NCBI GenBank assembly: GCA_023052935.1
Contig: CM041293.1
Coordinates: 174,521,600-174,585,599, forward strand
Source of the DNA: Piezodorus guildinii
Taxonomy: Eukaryota > Arthropoda > Insecta > Hemiptera > Pentatomidae
DNA: 64,000 nucleotides
Reading direction: 5' to 3'
A model generated the notes under the pieces. The model was not told the DNA's origin, ran no database searches, and was given only the letters and a program-made list of their open reading frames with translations. Shown piece after piece: positions 55,529 to 58,153 of this stretch. The position numbers and the translations under genes were made by a program. The stretch's first letter is position 1. Every line of letters starts with the position of its first letter.

Positions 55529-57881
55529 CATACACGATATTCAAGGTGTTCATAGTTGAGAGACCTGACTTCAGAATTGACTTAAGGACCTCATAACAAG
55601 AAATAAATATGGTACTCGCAACGCGCGACTTACACTTACCTCCGTTATTTATATCAATTTAAGAATTTTTAAACAAATTTATAAACGAAATAAATTGTTA
55701 ACTAATTATTTAAATTGGATTTTAATATTGGGTTGTGTCACATGAAATGTCCGTTTTCAAGGTAAAGGATTTTCATTCAAAATACGATATGAAAACAAGA
55801 TAATTTTATTCGAAGTATTGACCTTCTTTTTCTACACATTTTTCCCAACGTAACACAAACTTTTTTATCCACGAACTAAAAACTCTGAGCTTTGAAGTGA
55901 ACCAAAATCTGAAAACGCACTTTTCTTTTGATCATCATTTTCAAAAAGTTTTCCTTTGACGAAGTTTAGTCTAAATTCCTGAACAGGTGGTAATCTGTAG
56001 GAGACAAGTCGGGAGAATATGGTGGCAGCGGAAGAACTTGGTAGCCCAGTTCTTTCAATTTTTGCACGGTATGTTTTGAAACATGGGGTCTTGCTGCCGC
56101 CCAGTGAGATCATGAGGTACCCATGTATCGAGCTTTTTTACTTTCCCAATACACTTTAAATGTCTCGAAACGGTAGATGCACTTGCATTTAGTTGTGCTG
56201 AGACTCCTTCAACTGTTTGGTAGAGGTTTCCTTCTATTATTTGTTTGAGGACATCGTTGTCTATTACGGACGGAGGTCTTCCTCGGGGCAAGTTTTCCAA
56301 GTCGGTATCCCCAGCTGAAAACTTAGCAAACCAACGGCGAATGGTCCGTTCATTAACACTCCCTTCCCCAAACGCCTTGAAAACATTTCTAGCGGCCTCA
56401 GCTCAGTTTAAACTCGTACAAAAATATTACTCGAAAATCGCGTGTTTCCATGTTCATATTTGAAGGTATACTAAAAATTGGGTAAATGATTGGGAAGCTA
56501 ATGTTTGTAATACAAAGGTAGAGGATTAGTAACTGTTTACTTTAGATATGTTAACATTCGGAAGAAAACAACAGAGACCTGAAAAATCCTTTATGTATTT
56601 CAGAAACTATAAAAACGGACATTTCATGTTAAACAACCCAATATTATAAATTTGTATTAGAACAGGAAAAAAAAATTGAAAATTTATGTAAAATATGTCG
56701 CGTATAAGTATGCTGTGTTATTTAGGCAACCCGATGTATTTGGGCAGCATTGCAAAATAAATAAAGCACTTCTCTCTCTAACATTTTTAGCCTTTTGTTT
56801 AGCGTTATGTGTCTGTGGAATTCGGATGTTGTCAATATGCACTGGAGGGCCGGTTTCATTTCGGACTGTGAAAGTAATATGTTCGGATTTGTTTTAAGTC
56901 GAATTTTCAGAGTTAGCACAAGTCTTGTAGCTGTGTGAGTGGTGTTGTTATCTCTGTGTAGATTTTAATATTATTAAATTATTTATTAAACTAACATGAA
57001 GTCCATAAAATTATAAACTAATTAAACATTAAATTCTAGTCGTACCAAGTTAGAAATAGAGAAGAAGAAATTCACAAGGATATTGGAAGATGTAACTTGT
57101 AAGAGGAGAGAAACTGACTATTTGGTCAGAAAAGAAGAGGAGTTCTTAAAGAATAAACCATTAATTGAGAAAAATCTTGAAGAGGTAACATAACTATATA
57201 TATATACATATACTGGGTTTTAAAATAAGCTAGAAGCGGTTTTTTTGGGGTTTTTTTTTCAGGTTCCTGTAAATATTTTTAATAAATTAAATTTTTCTCT
57301 TGTCCCGGTTGAACAGATCCGATACCTAGGACTTAATCTTATAGATTATTAACATTTTTTACAGCATGAATTTTATTTATTTTATTATACATTTGTAATT
57401 TTCATGATAAAATTGTGAGATTGGCTTTTTTTAATTGGACGATATTTTGAACTTTCAGATAAATTTGTTCCTTTGCACCTTAAGATGGCATTTTAGACTA
57501 AACGTTATGCATTAATTTTTAATAAAAGAGTGGTGAAGTTATAAATCAGCCTCCAATTTGATAACTACTTATTTTATTAGATATTCAAATAATTGATGTT
57601 TTTGTATTTATTTCTAGAGAGAAGAACTGTTTTGGAAACTGAAAAATTATTGGAAAGAATGGGAAAAATGCTTCCAGAAATCCCTGAAAGATGATTACAA
57701 GCAAAGATTTCCGGCAATTTATCACAATCAAAAGAAAATGGACGCTAAAGCGATATCTTTTAAAGAAATGGTGAATAATTTAAAACGACATTGCCCTAAA
57801 GTTTTACCAAAAAAGAACGCTTTACCGCACAAGAAATCTTCTCCCCAAAAGATGTCTAAAACCGCTCCTAAAGAACCATAA
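11973..57881 (+). CDS. Host gene: 13-exon, 643-aa charged coiled-coil-like protein
   Basis: Thirteen segments flanked by AG and GT join into one uninterrupted frame of 1,932 bases (643 codons plus stop). Exons: 11973-12051, 15887-16072, 22060-22122, 25150-25266, 25343-25435, 34179-34316, 38845-39003, 44990-45050, 46826-46967, 53830-54090, 54959-55182, 57040-57184, 57618-57881. Residues 27-90 are Glu/Pro/Gly-rich. A basic cluster lies at 204-218 ([14 protein letters not shown]) and a strongly acidic tract at 226-298. Residues 299-600 are Lys/Glu-rich and probably helical or coiled coil; the tail is basic. There is no signal peptide or membrane segment. The composition would suit a cytoskeletal/axonemal or nuclear scaffold protein, but I recognise no family. 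Introns are packed with transposons, and extra or alternative exons cannot be excluded. Confidence 0.85.
12070..12125. repeat. (TA)n microsatellite near exon 1 donor
   Basis: Pure TA repeat of about 56 bases starting 18 bases into intron 1. Confidence 0.95.
12126..12732. other. Intron 1, nothing recognised
   Basis: AT-rich intron sequence without coding signal or recognisable transposon. The short open frames here match nothing and have no RNA signals. Confidence 0.4.
12733..13420 (+). mobile_element. LINE 3' fragment with RNase H domain (I/R1-like)
   Basis: The + strand encodes an RNase H domain: [11 protein letters not shown] near the start, [11 protein letters not shown], and the catalytic [15 protein letters not shown] motif. 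A frameshift near 13167 leads to a C-terminal segment with [11 protein letters not shown] and CP residues, ending at 13419. The reverse transcriptase part is absent. Confidence 0.8.
13440..13976. other. Unclassified intronic repeat, no gene
   Basis: No coding signal. The segment 13776-13840 (AAAGTTAATATGAAATAAAA...) is about 85% identical to 54460-54525 in intron 10, so it belongs to an unnamed dispersed repeat. Confidence 0.45.
13980..14989. mobile_element. Harbinger/PIF-like non-autonomous element
   Basis: Perfect 19-bp terminal inverted repeats (GGGCCAGTTGCACCAGCCT at 13980-13998 and its complement at 14971-14989) flanked by TAA at 13977-13979 and 14990-14992. TIR length and a 3-bp TWA-type duplication fit PIF/Harbinger. 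The 1,010-bp interior shows no transposase frame. Confidence 0.8.
15006..15795 (-). mobile_element. RTE-type LINE fragment with (TAA)n tail
   Basis: On the minus strand, 15418-15035 encodes the C-terminal RTE signature ([30 protein letters not shown]). 15799-15584 encodes an upstream reverse transcriptase piece ([18 protein letters not shown]). The 3' end is marked by a TAA microsatellite at 15006-15031. A shorter relative lies at 63058-63390. Confidence 0.8.
15887..16072 (+). CDS. Host gene coding exon 2 (residues 27-88)
   Basis: Acceptor TTGCAG at 15881-15886, donor G|GTAAGT at 16073; 186 bases, phase 1 to phase 1. It encodes an Ala/Glu/Pro/Gly-rich stretch followed by [18 protein letters not shown]. 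CpG and GC content are well above the flanking introns, typical of a real exon here. Confidence 0.85.
16141..16422 (-). mobile_element. Poly(A)-tailed retroelement 3' region
   Basis: T-rich run at 16139-16171, then sequence that reads on the minus strand as a non-coding retroelement 3' UTR. It resumes after the pogo-like insertion at 17993-18250 with similar ACAGTAAGAAACAGTA-rich sequence. The family was not recognised. Confidence 0.4.
16504..17144. mobile_element. Foldback-type element with 21-bp repeats in its arms
   Basis: The left arm has seven 21-bp direct repeats (CAGTCAAATTCATAATTTTTT and variants) at 16513-16659. The right arm has about three copies in inverted orientation at 17070-17139. 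The ends are AGCTTTTTTCAGTC and its complement. Comparison with 47150-47165 shows the pogo-like host sequence uninterrupted, so this is a clean insertion. The core contains SINE-A sequence. Confidence 0.7.
16738..16968 (-). mobile_element. SINE-A copy, rearranged
   Basis: Minus-strand copy of the tRNA-derived SINE-A seen complete at 63603-63888: tail AACGTCACTTTATG at its low end, AGGCTGTTATGCTAACCA near its head. Part of the middle is deleted. A second box-B-like head fragment (GGTTTGAACCC) lies at 17000-17012. Confidence 0.7.
17994..18620 (-). other. Possible retroelement 3' coding end, unrecognised
   Basis: A minus-strand frame at 18482-18282 ([20 protein letters not shown]... ending PNYSPL) extends upstream in sense to about 18620. 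It resembles real coding DNA by composition and sits upstream of a 3' UTR-like tract. I cannot name the family; a LINE ORF2 end is the best guess. Confidence 0.3.
18621..18995. other. Intron 2 spacer, nothing recognised
   Basis: AT-rich, with a poly-A run at 18755-18772. No coding or transposon signal seen. Confidence 0.4.
18996..20257. repeat. Tandem ~115-bp array bracketed by direct repeats
   Basis: Units with TTCGCGGTTTTTGGTTAAAA begin at 19541, 19655 and 19892 (steps of 114 and about 2x118). The phrase TATCTTC(A/G)AAAATAAC recurs throughout. A roughly 95-base block (AACGTAA-CTCTCAAATTT ... TTGATTATTGAAAATAAT) occurs directly repeated at 18996-19090 and 20150-20257. The segment TCAGTCCAGTAGTTTCGGAG at 20073 is a phrase I associate with insect DNA transposon interiors. 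Confidence 0.6.
20468..21045 (-). mobile_element. Jockey-clade LINE J2, 3' fragment
   Basis: Minus-strand frame 21035-20565 encodes the C-terminal reverse transcriptase region ([62 protein letters not shown]). The 3' UTR reaches a T-rich tract at 20468. Head to head with the copy at 21195-21905. Confidence 0.85.
21195..21905 (+). mobile_element. Jockey-clade LINE J2, inverted partner
   Basis: + strand copy of the same region, with one stop (LLDK* at 21337) and an open frame 21458-21781 ending RRWPLDLLV. The 3' UTR ends in a (TA)n tract at 21905. It forms an inverted pair with 20468-21045 across about 150 bases. Confidence 0.85.
21901..21958. repeat. (TA)n microsatellite
   Basis: Pure TA tract at the 3' end of the J2 copy, about 100 bases before the exon 3 acceptor. 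Confidence 0.95.
22060..22122 (+). CDS. Host gene coding exon 3 (residues 89-109)
   Basis: Acceptor TTATTTCAG ending 22059, donor C|GTAAGT at 22123; 63 bases, phase 1 to 1. It encodes a basic segment with [13 protein letters not shown]. It is short, so support comes from splice sites and frame continuity. Confidence 0.7.
22330..23430 (-). mobile_element. LINE fragment with YADD reverse transcriptase
   Basis: Minus-strand frame 23431-22973 contains the RT motif 4 ([14 protein letters not shown]) and motif 5 ([10 protein letters not shown]). C-terminal and 3' UTR sequence continues degenerately to a T-rich end near 22330. Jockey-like; truncated at its 5' end. Confidence 0.75.
23431..24274. other. 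Intron 3, nothing named
   Basis: No coding signal. The stretch 23400-23480 (GGTGCTATATCCACTTAAAT... CAGGAAACGTAAAA) resembles 45080-45150 just behind exon 8. Otherwise unremarkable AT-rich DNA. Confidence 0.35.
24275..24860 (+). mobile_element. Repeat family T, left end missing
   Basis: Matches the interior and right end of the complete copies at 32725-33591 and 60823-61693: GATATACCGTTGGAAAGCTA near 24585, right terminus GGAGGTAAGTTATAG...CCGCACCAGATTTT. Confidence 0.75.
25150..25266 (+). CDS. Host gene coding exon 4 (residues 110-148)
   Basis: Acceptor TTATTTCAG, donor G|GTAAGT at 25267; 117 bases, phase 1 to 1. It encodes [20 protein letters not shown] and then a hydrophobic strand with [12 protein letters not shown]. 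Confidence 0.85.
25343..25435 (+). CDS. Host gene coding exon 5 (residues 149-179)
   Basis: Follows exon 4 after a 76-base intron, the only short intron of the gene. Acceptor TTCATTACAG, donor G|GTGAGT at 25436; 93 bases, phase 1 to 1. It contains [13 protein letters not shown]. Confidence 0.85.
25605..25720 (+). repeat. Left arm of a foldback interrupted by the Jockey element
   Basis: About 115 bases (GCGTCAACACATGTGGTTAC...) are roughly 90% complementary to 30362-30475. Without the Jockey insertion the arms would be separated by only about 190 bases, so the target was a foldback/MITE-like element. Confidence 0.75.
26244..27501 (+). pseudogene. Jockey ORF1 (Gag-like), one frameshift
   Basis: From the ATG at 26244 ([12 protein letters not shown]) the frame runs to 26960. 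The protein continues in another frame after an A-run at about 26931-26938, down to the stop at 27499-27501. The second part carries three zinc knuckles: [27 protein letters not shown] and [16 protein letters not shown] nucleic-acid-binding coat for the retrotransposon RNA is the known role of this protein. The stop overlaps the ORF2 start by 11 bases, consistent with re-initiation. Confidence 0.85.
27491..30190 (+). CDS. Jockey ORF2: AP-endonuclease and reverse transcriptase
   Basis: An intact 899-residue polyprotein. The N-terminal endonuclease (about residues 1-220) shows [29 protein letters not shown] and the final SDHLPV. The reverse transcriptase (about 470-740) shows the palm motifs [33 protein letters not shown] and the catalytic YADD at 671-674. 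A C-terminal region with WTYACQIYG ends in [14 protein letters not shown]. No RNase H is present, as usual for Jockey. It nicks target DNA and primes reverse transcription there. No internal stop or shift, so it may be active. Confidence 0.93.
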   Translation: MDISLLTVGSLSILLWNANGLLRHKTELELYVHQKRIDIVLLTETHLTSRNKLYIPNYTLYRTDHPDNTSHGGTAILIKSNLKHNPIHVDSTAQIQITGTQIQTKYKTITLASIYCPPKYSITEQMFIKLFKSFGRTFLAGGDFNAKHQYWGSRLCTPRSRRLKSAVTQLSLTVFAPDRPTYLPNSQYKKPDVLDFFIAKDLSLPITITTETDLGSDHLPVNLMLGVEKSFVEKKPSLTYGIINWDLFSERINAQLTVPKALKTEKDLEEAVELFTTTIQEAAWSSQETKIRQTVSSPSYPQYIRDLIRAKRRTRKLWQTNRLPSDRRLFNKLNNELKREIRKFKQTNFDIYLENLTTDDNSLWRHTKRLLKHHEVSVPLRKDDGSWAVSDREKSALFSDHLSTVFHPHIDLTDIHHENYVQKFLDSPLPMSLPPKSFTPSEVSRQIMKMPKRKTPGDDLITAEVLRKIPRKALVFLTTLYNAILRTTKFPIQWKYSIISMVHKPNKDKHRPDSYRPISLLPVCSKIFEKLLHERIINILTDQDILPDHQFGFRSSHSTTQQLHRVTDFISTALELKQYASGAFLDVTQAFDRVWHQGLLFKLKPILPCTYYLVLQSFLHDRFFSVRQGSETSSIKPICAGVPQGSILAPLLYLIYTYDLPTDQNILTATYADDTAIITRNTDPIQTSMTLQHHLDNVQNWCKKWKLKINHDKSQHVTFTLRHGTCPPVYIDNHQIPQTNTVTYLGLIFDKRLTWGPHVKTKRKTLNFLLRLLYSILHKHSKLRIRQKLNVYTYLLKPIWTYACQIYGPAKKTHIQKIQTFQSKFLRLTTNSPPYVSNDTLHTDLRIPTATNHIRMSYKRFYDKLHGHTNQFVQNMATTDIPDITRRRLKRSWMRDLLA
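30362..30475 (-). repeat. Right arm of the interrupted foldback
   Basis: Complement of 25605-25720. It begins within the right copy of the Jockey target duplication. Confidence 0.75.
30644..31000. mobile_element. Palindromic derivative of repeat family T
   Basis: Two left ends of family T face each other: ACTTTCCCTTACC with GATCGTGAAAATT and GGGTCCCCTGAGTCC in the first half, their complements in the second half. Each arm is about 120 bases. Confidence 0.7.
31001..31430. other. Intron 5 spacer, nothing recognised
   Basis: AT-rich with simple repeats near 31380-31410, followed by a short reversed tail like that of J2 (AATTTACAACTGTATTAAAG). Confidence 0.4.
31436..31945 (+). mobile_element. 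LINE 3' fragment (zinc-like C-terminus)
   Basis: Encodes the end of an RNase H-type LINE polyprotein: frame 31546-31836 with [20 protein letters not shown] and a [18 protein letters not shown] cysteine-histidine motif. It ends in an A-rich (AAAAT)n tail near 31940. Confidence 0.75.
31985..32285 (-). mobile_element. J2 LINE fragment
   Basis: The minus strand matches the J2 C-terminal region (complement of the RRLKRRWP and LQSKIL coding segments), degenerate. Confidence 0.65.
32290..32450 (-). mobile_element. J1 LINE 3' tail fragment
   Basis: ACAATTCTTTATTGAGCAAT at 32312 is the complement of the J1 3' end found at 11310-11335, followed by the matching UTR piece. Confidence 0.65.
32725..33591 (-). 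mobile_element. Repeat family T, complete copy
   Basis: About 867 bp. One end is AAAAAATCTGGTGCGAGCAA, then ACTTTCACTTACC; the other is CTATATATAGTAAGTGAAAG, so the ends share a short inverted repeat ACTTTCACTTAC. It contains a (CA)n stretch at 33446-33460 and no coding frame. Non-autonomous DNA transposon is the likely class; target duplications were not resolved. Confidence 0.75.
33690..34020 (-). mobile_element. CR1/L2-like LINE C-terminal fragment
   Basis: Minus-strand frame 33991-33752 ([32 protein letters not shown]) is the typical end of CR1/L2-type reverse transcriptase proteins. Confidence 0.7.
34063..34114. repeat. (TA)n microsatellite
   Basis: Pure TA tract about 65 bases before the exon 6 acceptor. 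Confidence 0.95.
34179..34316 (+). CDS. Host gene coding exon 6 (residues 180-225)
   Basis: Acceptor TTTTTTTTAG, donor AAT|GTATTT at 34317 (weaker than the others); 138 bases, phase 1 to 1. It carries an acidic stretch followed by the 15-residue basic cluster at 204-218. Confidence 0.8.
34350..34975 (-). mobile_element. J2 LINE 3' fragment
   Basis: Minus-strand J2 copy, 3' UTR at its low end and degenerate C-terminal coding (frame 34728-34480 with [16 protein letters not shown]). It lies 34 bases inside intron 6. Confidence 0.8.
34985..35934. repeat. Diverged direct repeats with TA/GATA microsatellites
   Basis: Three related segments at about 34985, 35325 and 35500 share TCCTTTT(A)CC..GGTCATCGCATCACGCGTGA-like wording, each followed by AGGATCTTA(T)GAAAG-like sequence. 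(TA)n lies at 35120-35181, (GATA)n at 35181-35212 and (TA)n at 35264-35310. Such phrases occur in several insect transposons; the family was not identified. Confidence 0.55.
35935..38775 (-). mobile_element. J2-type LINE, longest copy, rearranged
   Basis: The minus strand carries, from low to high coordinates, a 3' UTR, reverse transcriptase pieces (36332-36120, 36715-36527, 37751-37521, 37975-37766) and endonuclease remains around 38640-38740 (complement of [13 protein letters not shown]). It contains a tandem duplication (36672-36990 versus 37077-37395) and a SINE-A insertion. All frames are broken. Confidence 0.8.
38123..38408 (-). mobile_element. SINE-A copy inside the J2 LINE
   Basis: Nearly full-length tRNA-derived SINE on the minus strand, with head GGTTTAAACCCGTG box-B complement and AGGCTGTTATGCTAACCACC. 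It is flanked by GGAGTCGA at 38115-38122 and 38409-38416, an 8-10 bp target duplication within LINE sequence. Confidence 0.85.
38845..39003 (+). CDS. Host gene coding exon 7 (residues 226-278)
   Basis: Acceptor CTGTTAG ending 38844, donor G|GTGAGA at 39004; 159 bases, phase 1 to 1. Very acidic: roughly half of its residues are Glu or Asp. A Transib-like element is inserted only 38 bases into the following intron. Confidence 0.85.
39042..40376. mobile_element. Transib-like non-autonomous element
   Basis: Ends CACAGTGGGGC (39042) and its complement (40366-40376), flanked by a perfect 5-bp duplication CGTCG at 39037-39041 and 40377-40381. A CACWRTG terminus and a CG-rich 5-bp target are hallmarks of Transib. 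The interior of 1,335 bp has no recognisable transposase. It lies 38 bases behind exon 7. Confidence 0.82.
40382..40864. other. Intron 7 spacer, nothing recognised
   Basis: Contains TCTGCATCTAGAAA twice (40420 and 40510), a possible small repeat. No coding signal. Confidence 0.4.
40865..41260 (-). mobile_element. LINE C-terminal fragment
   Basis: The minus strand resembles the Jockey C-terminal region (the GGATCCCCATAGCTCTAT-type wording common to J1/J2), heavily degenerate. Confidence 0.55.
41261..41724. other. Intron 7 spacer, nothing recognised
   Basis: No gene or named transposon seen. Confidence 0.4.
41725..44850 (-). mobile_element. RTE-type LINE, nearly complete but broken
   Basis: The minus strand reads endonuclease from 44801, then a linker and reverse transcriptase, to the stop at 41746. 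The endonuclease has [27 protein letters not shown] and MGDFNAKIG. The reverse transcriptase has [24 protein letters not shown] and [10 protein letters not shown]. The C-terminal tail with [16 protein letters not shown] is typical of RTE-like elements. Lesions: a stop near 44280, a frameshift near 44085, stops at 43105 and 42655. The 3' end is a short (ATG)n-like microsatellite at 41725-41740. Confidence 0.88.
44990..45050 (+). CDS. Host gene coding exon 8 (residues 279-298)
   Basis: Acceptor TTTTCAACAG, donor GA|GTAAGT at 45051; 61 bases, entering phase 1 and leaving phase 2. It encodes a Glu-rich stretch with [20 protein letters not shown]. Confidence 0.8.
45177..45675 (+). mobile_element. 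Repeat family T, internally deleted copy
   Basis: Left end AACTTACTATAAATAGTAAG plus GCGATCGTGAAAATTTTCG jumps near 45238 to distal sequence, ending CCGCACCTGATTTTTT. The next copy begins directly after it. Confidence 0.7.
45676..46786 (+). mobile_element. Repeat family T copy carrying a SINE-B
   Basis: Left end ACTTTCACTTACCTATCG at 45676, right end GTAAGTGAAAGTGG...CCGCACCAG to 46786. It is interrupted by SINE-B at about 45962-46251. It ends only 39 bases before exon 9. Confidence 0.75.
45962..46251 (-). mobile_element. SINE-B (tRNA-derived) copy
   Basis: Minus-strand SINE with an RNA polymerase III box B (complement GGGATTCAAACC near 46199) and a box A-like region, tail end AGTACATGTAGAGATTCGTA. 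The open frames read here are artefacts of the SINE. Confidence 0.75.
46826..46967 (+). CDS. Host gene coding exon 9 (residues 299-346)
   Basis: Acceptor TCCTTTTACAG, donor GGA|GTAAGA at 46968; 142 bases ending in phase 0. It encodes an amphipathic helical segment with [19 protein letters not shown] (TA)n tract begins about 22 bases beyond the donor. Confidence 0.85.
46990..47046. repeat. (TA)n microsatellite near exon 9 donor
   Basis: TA tract starting about 22 bases into intron 9. Confidence 0.95.
47055..47930. mobile_element. Pogo/Tigger-like MITE, complete
   Basis: 876 bp with inverted ends CAGTAAACCCTCGTTTTAAC and (complement of) CAGTAAACCCTCTTTTTAAC, next to TA dinucleotides. No transposase frame. 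Confidence 0.8.
47945..48127 (-). repeat. 3' LTR of gypsy element
   Basis: 183 bp, about 2 substitutions and one 7-bp indel from the other LTR. On the minus strand it starts AGTTAG directly after a G-rich polypurine tract at 48128-48137 and ends TAATT. Confidence 0.88.
48399..50387 (-). CDS. Gypsy RNase H-integrase portion of pol
   Basis: A 662-residue frame. RNase H comes first ([44 protein letters not shown]). Then the integrase zinc region (H-x-H...CNICL), then the catalytic core with D in [12 protein letters not shown] in [11 protein letters not shown] and E in [11 protein letters not shown]. The C-terminal region ([20 protein letters not shown]) matches the gypsy GPY/F-type module. It is joined to the upstream reverse transcriptase by a frame change at a run of seven T/A near 50375-50381. 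Confidence 0.9.
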   Translation of the reverse strand: MLKKRKKVIVTPEMETNIKRCMRKLQEEPVLAFPDFSKEFTITTDASEYALGAVLSQDQAEGERPIAYASRRLSNAETLYSALERELLGIVWAIDHFRPYVFGRKFKVHTDHRPLQWVGTLKESSARVTRWKEFLSQYNFEIAYKPGKENVVADWLSRALIINALEEETGEPSGNLPRFLRDWTQEGEGGQGAREEGATEEDSSADERATHMEEIEEIINDKRRQIIWKTRMAGPIKIENDISGRSKITTIWSQPGISEDLICRTLNDVSTPGKNHHLYVGNEIVWEKIKRLWREEKIGVDRSFIRCTLMVEILKDVERQREVTVAYHQGKTNHRGVNETFLALKRRYFWWGMRKMIQEIIGNCNICLTTKYDRNPPQTVQEETPTSEAPLIDLQVDTFTWRGYKWVTILDTFSKIAMAYLVQKRFSEAVLEAIRTWFQFYGIPERIASDGGKEFDNAAIHKEAKALDIAWHLNTPGHAKSRGGIERLHSTLSDHLRVYQMDKGLEPDMAMTKAVAAYNHSIHSVTGFAPFEILFDLRDRPRDWSGTVANREKLDRAVANRILLVKRWNKVRRRIESEKCRRVAKHNLGVRDISGDIKIGLIVYRRKVSNRGKELERYEGPFRVITIREHNVVTIQSVKDPKKRRTVHIEQLRFPMAKLTLP
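50363..51276 (-). pseudogene. Gypsy reverse transcriptase, split by a frameshift
   Basis: Frame 51276-50998 ([23 protein letters not shown]) and frame 50998-50363 ([32 protein letters not shown], the catalytic [10 protein letters not shown] and NFLGHTIS) are separated by a one-base change in an A/T-rich run near 51005. Every reverse transcriptase motif is present. Confidence 0.85.
51273..51677 (-). CDS. Gypsy aspartic protease
   Basis: Carries the catalytic [11 protein letters not shown] motif and a GIIGCDLLG flap-region strand. It is in the same frame as gag, separated from it only by the TGA at 51759-51761, so the first ATG/ACG at 51677 need not be its start. Its end overlaps the next frame by 4 bases. 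Confidence 0.85.
   Translation of the reverse strand: MTKGVKCLVDTGSSSTIMSRRAAEKLCGSGVALQIQVCTCKLITLGGPCEVEGEVSLDLERWVTRGGQVTVHVVASMPREYEGIIGCDLLGKVGARIRSKGGRWSVKIGGKTYKCRVLNREGRVGAVSRSRNGG
51759..52979 (-). CDS. Gypsy Gag
   Basis: A 406-residue protein. The N-terminal half is helical and capsid-like; two CCHC zinc knuckles lie at residues 298-311 ([14 protein letters not shown]) and 316-329 ([14 protein letters not shown]). The tail is Arg/Glu-rich. It begins with the ATG at 52979-52977, about 200 bases after the primer site. The frame stays open beyond its stop into the protease. Confidence 0.9.
   Translation of the reverse strand: MAEGVLRPAVLQVPADIPQIPEIPQIPPLPRDTLAEAHANTLAWLKVKAATAQDLRKTVSDIEKFTGETGELNHFIKNGDRIITRIEVKTAEGLLHRDDADSLKADLVCRVKRNILNLIQADEETPWAVVKDRLKKAYGGGRWSPEEDIFQMFREVRHPRQSSGQYAGALLTRFNNITAKMREIMSASEVEPRMVFLSTILLVQLARETGRKEPFPKDRPFVECAQEMMDISARDEESRMEVEETGWTRVSYRRPRTKPAIWRKREPEYERKYRTAANDSKRTYQNVKKHPRREERKCHGCGKPGHLVAQCPRTKCFECGTEGHIVKQCPYMFRQRESSRGEPMEINAQRVWRRSRSSAGSTKSSETSDTEEEHLELESRRGERRGGRRREENRPAGAERRERAET
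53176..53193 (-). promoter_or_regulatory. Gypsy primer binding site (tRNA-Phe)
   Basis: On the minus strand TGGTGCCGAAACCCGGGA directly follows the 5' LTR. It is complementary over 18 bases to the 3' end I know for eukaryotic tRNA-Phe (ending TCCCGGGTTTCGGCACCA). Confidence 0.75.
53193..53382 (-). repeat. 5' LTR of gypsy element
   Basis: 190 bp, with an extra TAAATAA relative to the other LTR. Its transcription control elements are not obvious by eye. Confidence 0.88.
53405..53487 (-). mobile_element. Pogo-like MITE end, inverted
   Basis: 83 bases perfectly complementary to 47848-47930, i.e. the right end of the MITE on the other side of the gypsy element, in opposite orientation. Confidence 0.85.
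53488..53756 (-). mobile_element. RTE-like LINE fragment
   Basis: Minus-strand frame 53750-53469 encodes a reverse transcriptase C-terminal piece ([32 protein letters not shown]). Its last residues run into the MITE fragment. Confidence 0.7.
53757..53810 (+). mobile_element. J2 LINE 3' tail
   Basis: ACAGTTGTAAATTTCAATAA plus an A-rich tail matches the 3' end of J2 copies, ending 20 bases before exon 10. Confidence 0.6.
53830..54090 (+). CDS. Host gene coding exon 10 (residues 347-433)
   Basis: Acceptor TATGTTTTAG, donor AGG|GTATTC at 54091; 261 bases, phase 0 to 0. The heptad-like pattern of Leu, Ile, Val and Tyr in [20 protein letters not shown] and onward suggests coiled coil. Confidence 0.88.
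54091..54958. other. Intron 10
   Basis: Contains a fragment (54460-54525) shared with 13776-13840. Otherwise nothing recognised; the small frame at 54547-54840 has no support. Confidence 0.45.
54959..55182 (+). CDS. Host gene coding exon 11 (residues 434-507)
   Basis: Acceptor TGCCGTAG ending 54958, donor GA|GTGAGA at 55183; 224 bases, phase 0 to 2. Helical, with [16 protein letters not shown] and [12 protein letters not shown] segments. Confidence 0.87.
55220..55289. repeat. (TA)n microsatellite near exon 11 donor
   Basis: TA tract starting 38 bases into intron 11. A second compound (TTA)n(TA)n tract lies at 55446-55514. Confidence 0.95.
55608..55720 (-). mobile_element. Repeat family T right-end fragment
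   Basis: ACGCGCGACTTACACTTACC and following bases match the right end of family T in reverse. Confidence 0.6.
55728..56640 (-). mobile_element. Mariner element, internally deleted
   Basis: Inverted ends of about 28 bp (GGGTTGT..ACATGAAATGTCCG at 55733 and its complement at 56610-56638) next to TA. The minus strand encodes the paired-like helix-turn-helix region ([31 protein letters not shown]). It then jumps to the last catalytic motif (complement of [15 protein letters not shown] near 56015). The central catalytic part is deleted, and stops are present. Confidence 0.85.
56641..57039. other. Intron 11 end, nothing firm
   Basis: Possible degenerate LINE sequence on the minus strand around 56760-56900. 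No confident call. Confidence 0.3.
57040..57184 (+). CDS. Host gene coding exon 12 (residues 508-556)
   Basis: Acceptor AATTCTAG, donor GAG|GTAACA at 57185; 145 bases, phase 2 to 0. Lys/Glu-rich, very probably coiled coil ([16 protein letters not shown]). Confidence 0.87.
57185..57617. other. Intron 12 with a J2 scrap
   Basis: 57300-57345 (CTTGTCCCGGTTGAACAGAT) is a 45-base piece of J2 reverse transcriptase DNA. The rest is AT-rich. Confidence 0.6.
57618..57881 (+). CDS. Host gene last coding exon 13 (residues 557-643)
   Basis: Acceptor TATTTCTAG; 264 bases including the TAA at 57879-57881. It begins with a Trp-rich helix ([15 protein letters not shown]) and ends in a Lys/Pro/Ser tail. No canonical AATAAA lies in the next 250 bases; ATTAAA occurs near 58122. 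Confidence 0.87.
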   Translation, partial: REELFWKLKNYWKEWEKCFQKSLKDDYKQRFPAIYHNQKKMDAKAISFKEMVNNLKRHCPKVLPKKNALPHKKSSPQKMSKTAPKEP

Positions 57882-58153
57882 GAAATACAAAAATTATAAA
57901 ATATTCAGCATTTTATATTACTTTAATTGTATCTTTATATTTAATTTTTATATTACAGCGTCCCAGCAAAGTAAATACTGTGCCATTTCAGGATAATACC
58001 CAAAGAAGTTCACTTTACTCCAAAATGAACCTAAAATTTTTGCATTTTTTTTTAATTTAGGGCTTAATATCTAAATACATATCATCTAGGAGAAAACATA
58101 GTAAATTTCTTTTAAAAGCACATTAAAATTGATATTTACGAAGCCTTGTAAAA
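57882..58153 (+). other. 3' flank of the host gene
   Basis: AT-rich presumed 3' UTR. No AATAAA; ATTAAA near 58122 could serve as polyadenylation signal. Confidence 0.4.
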
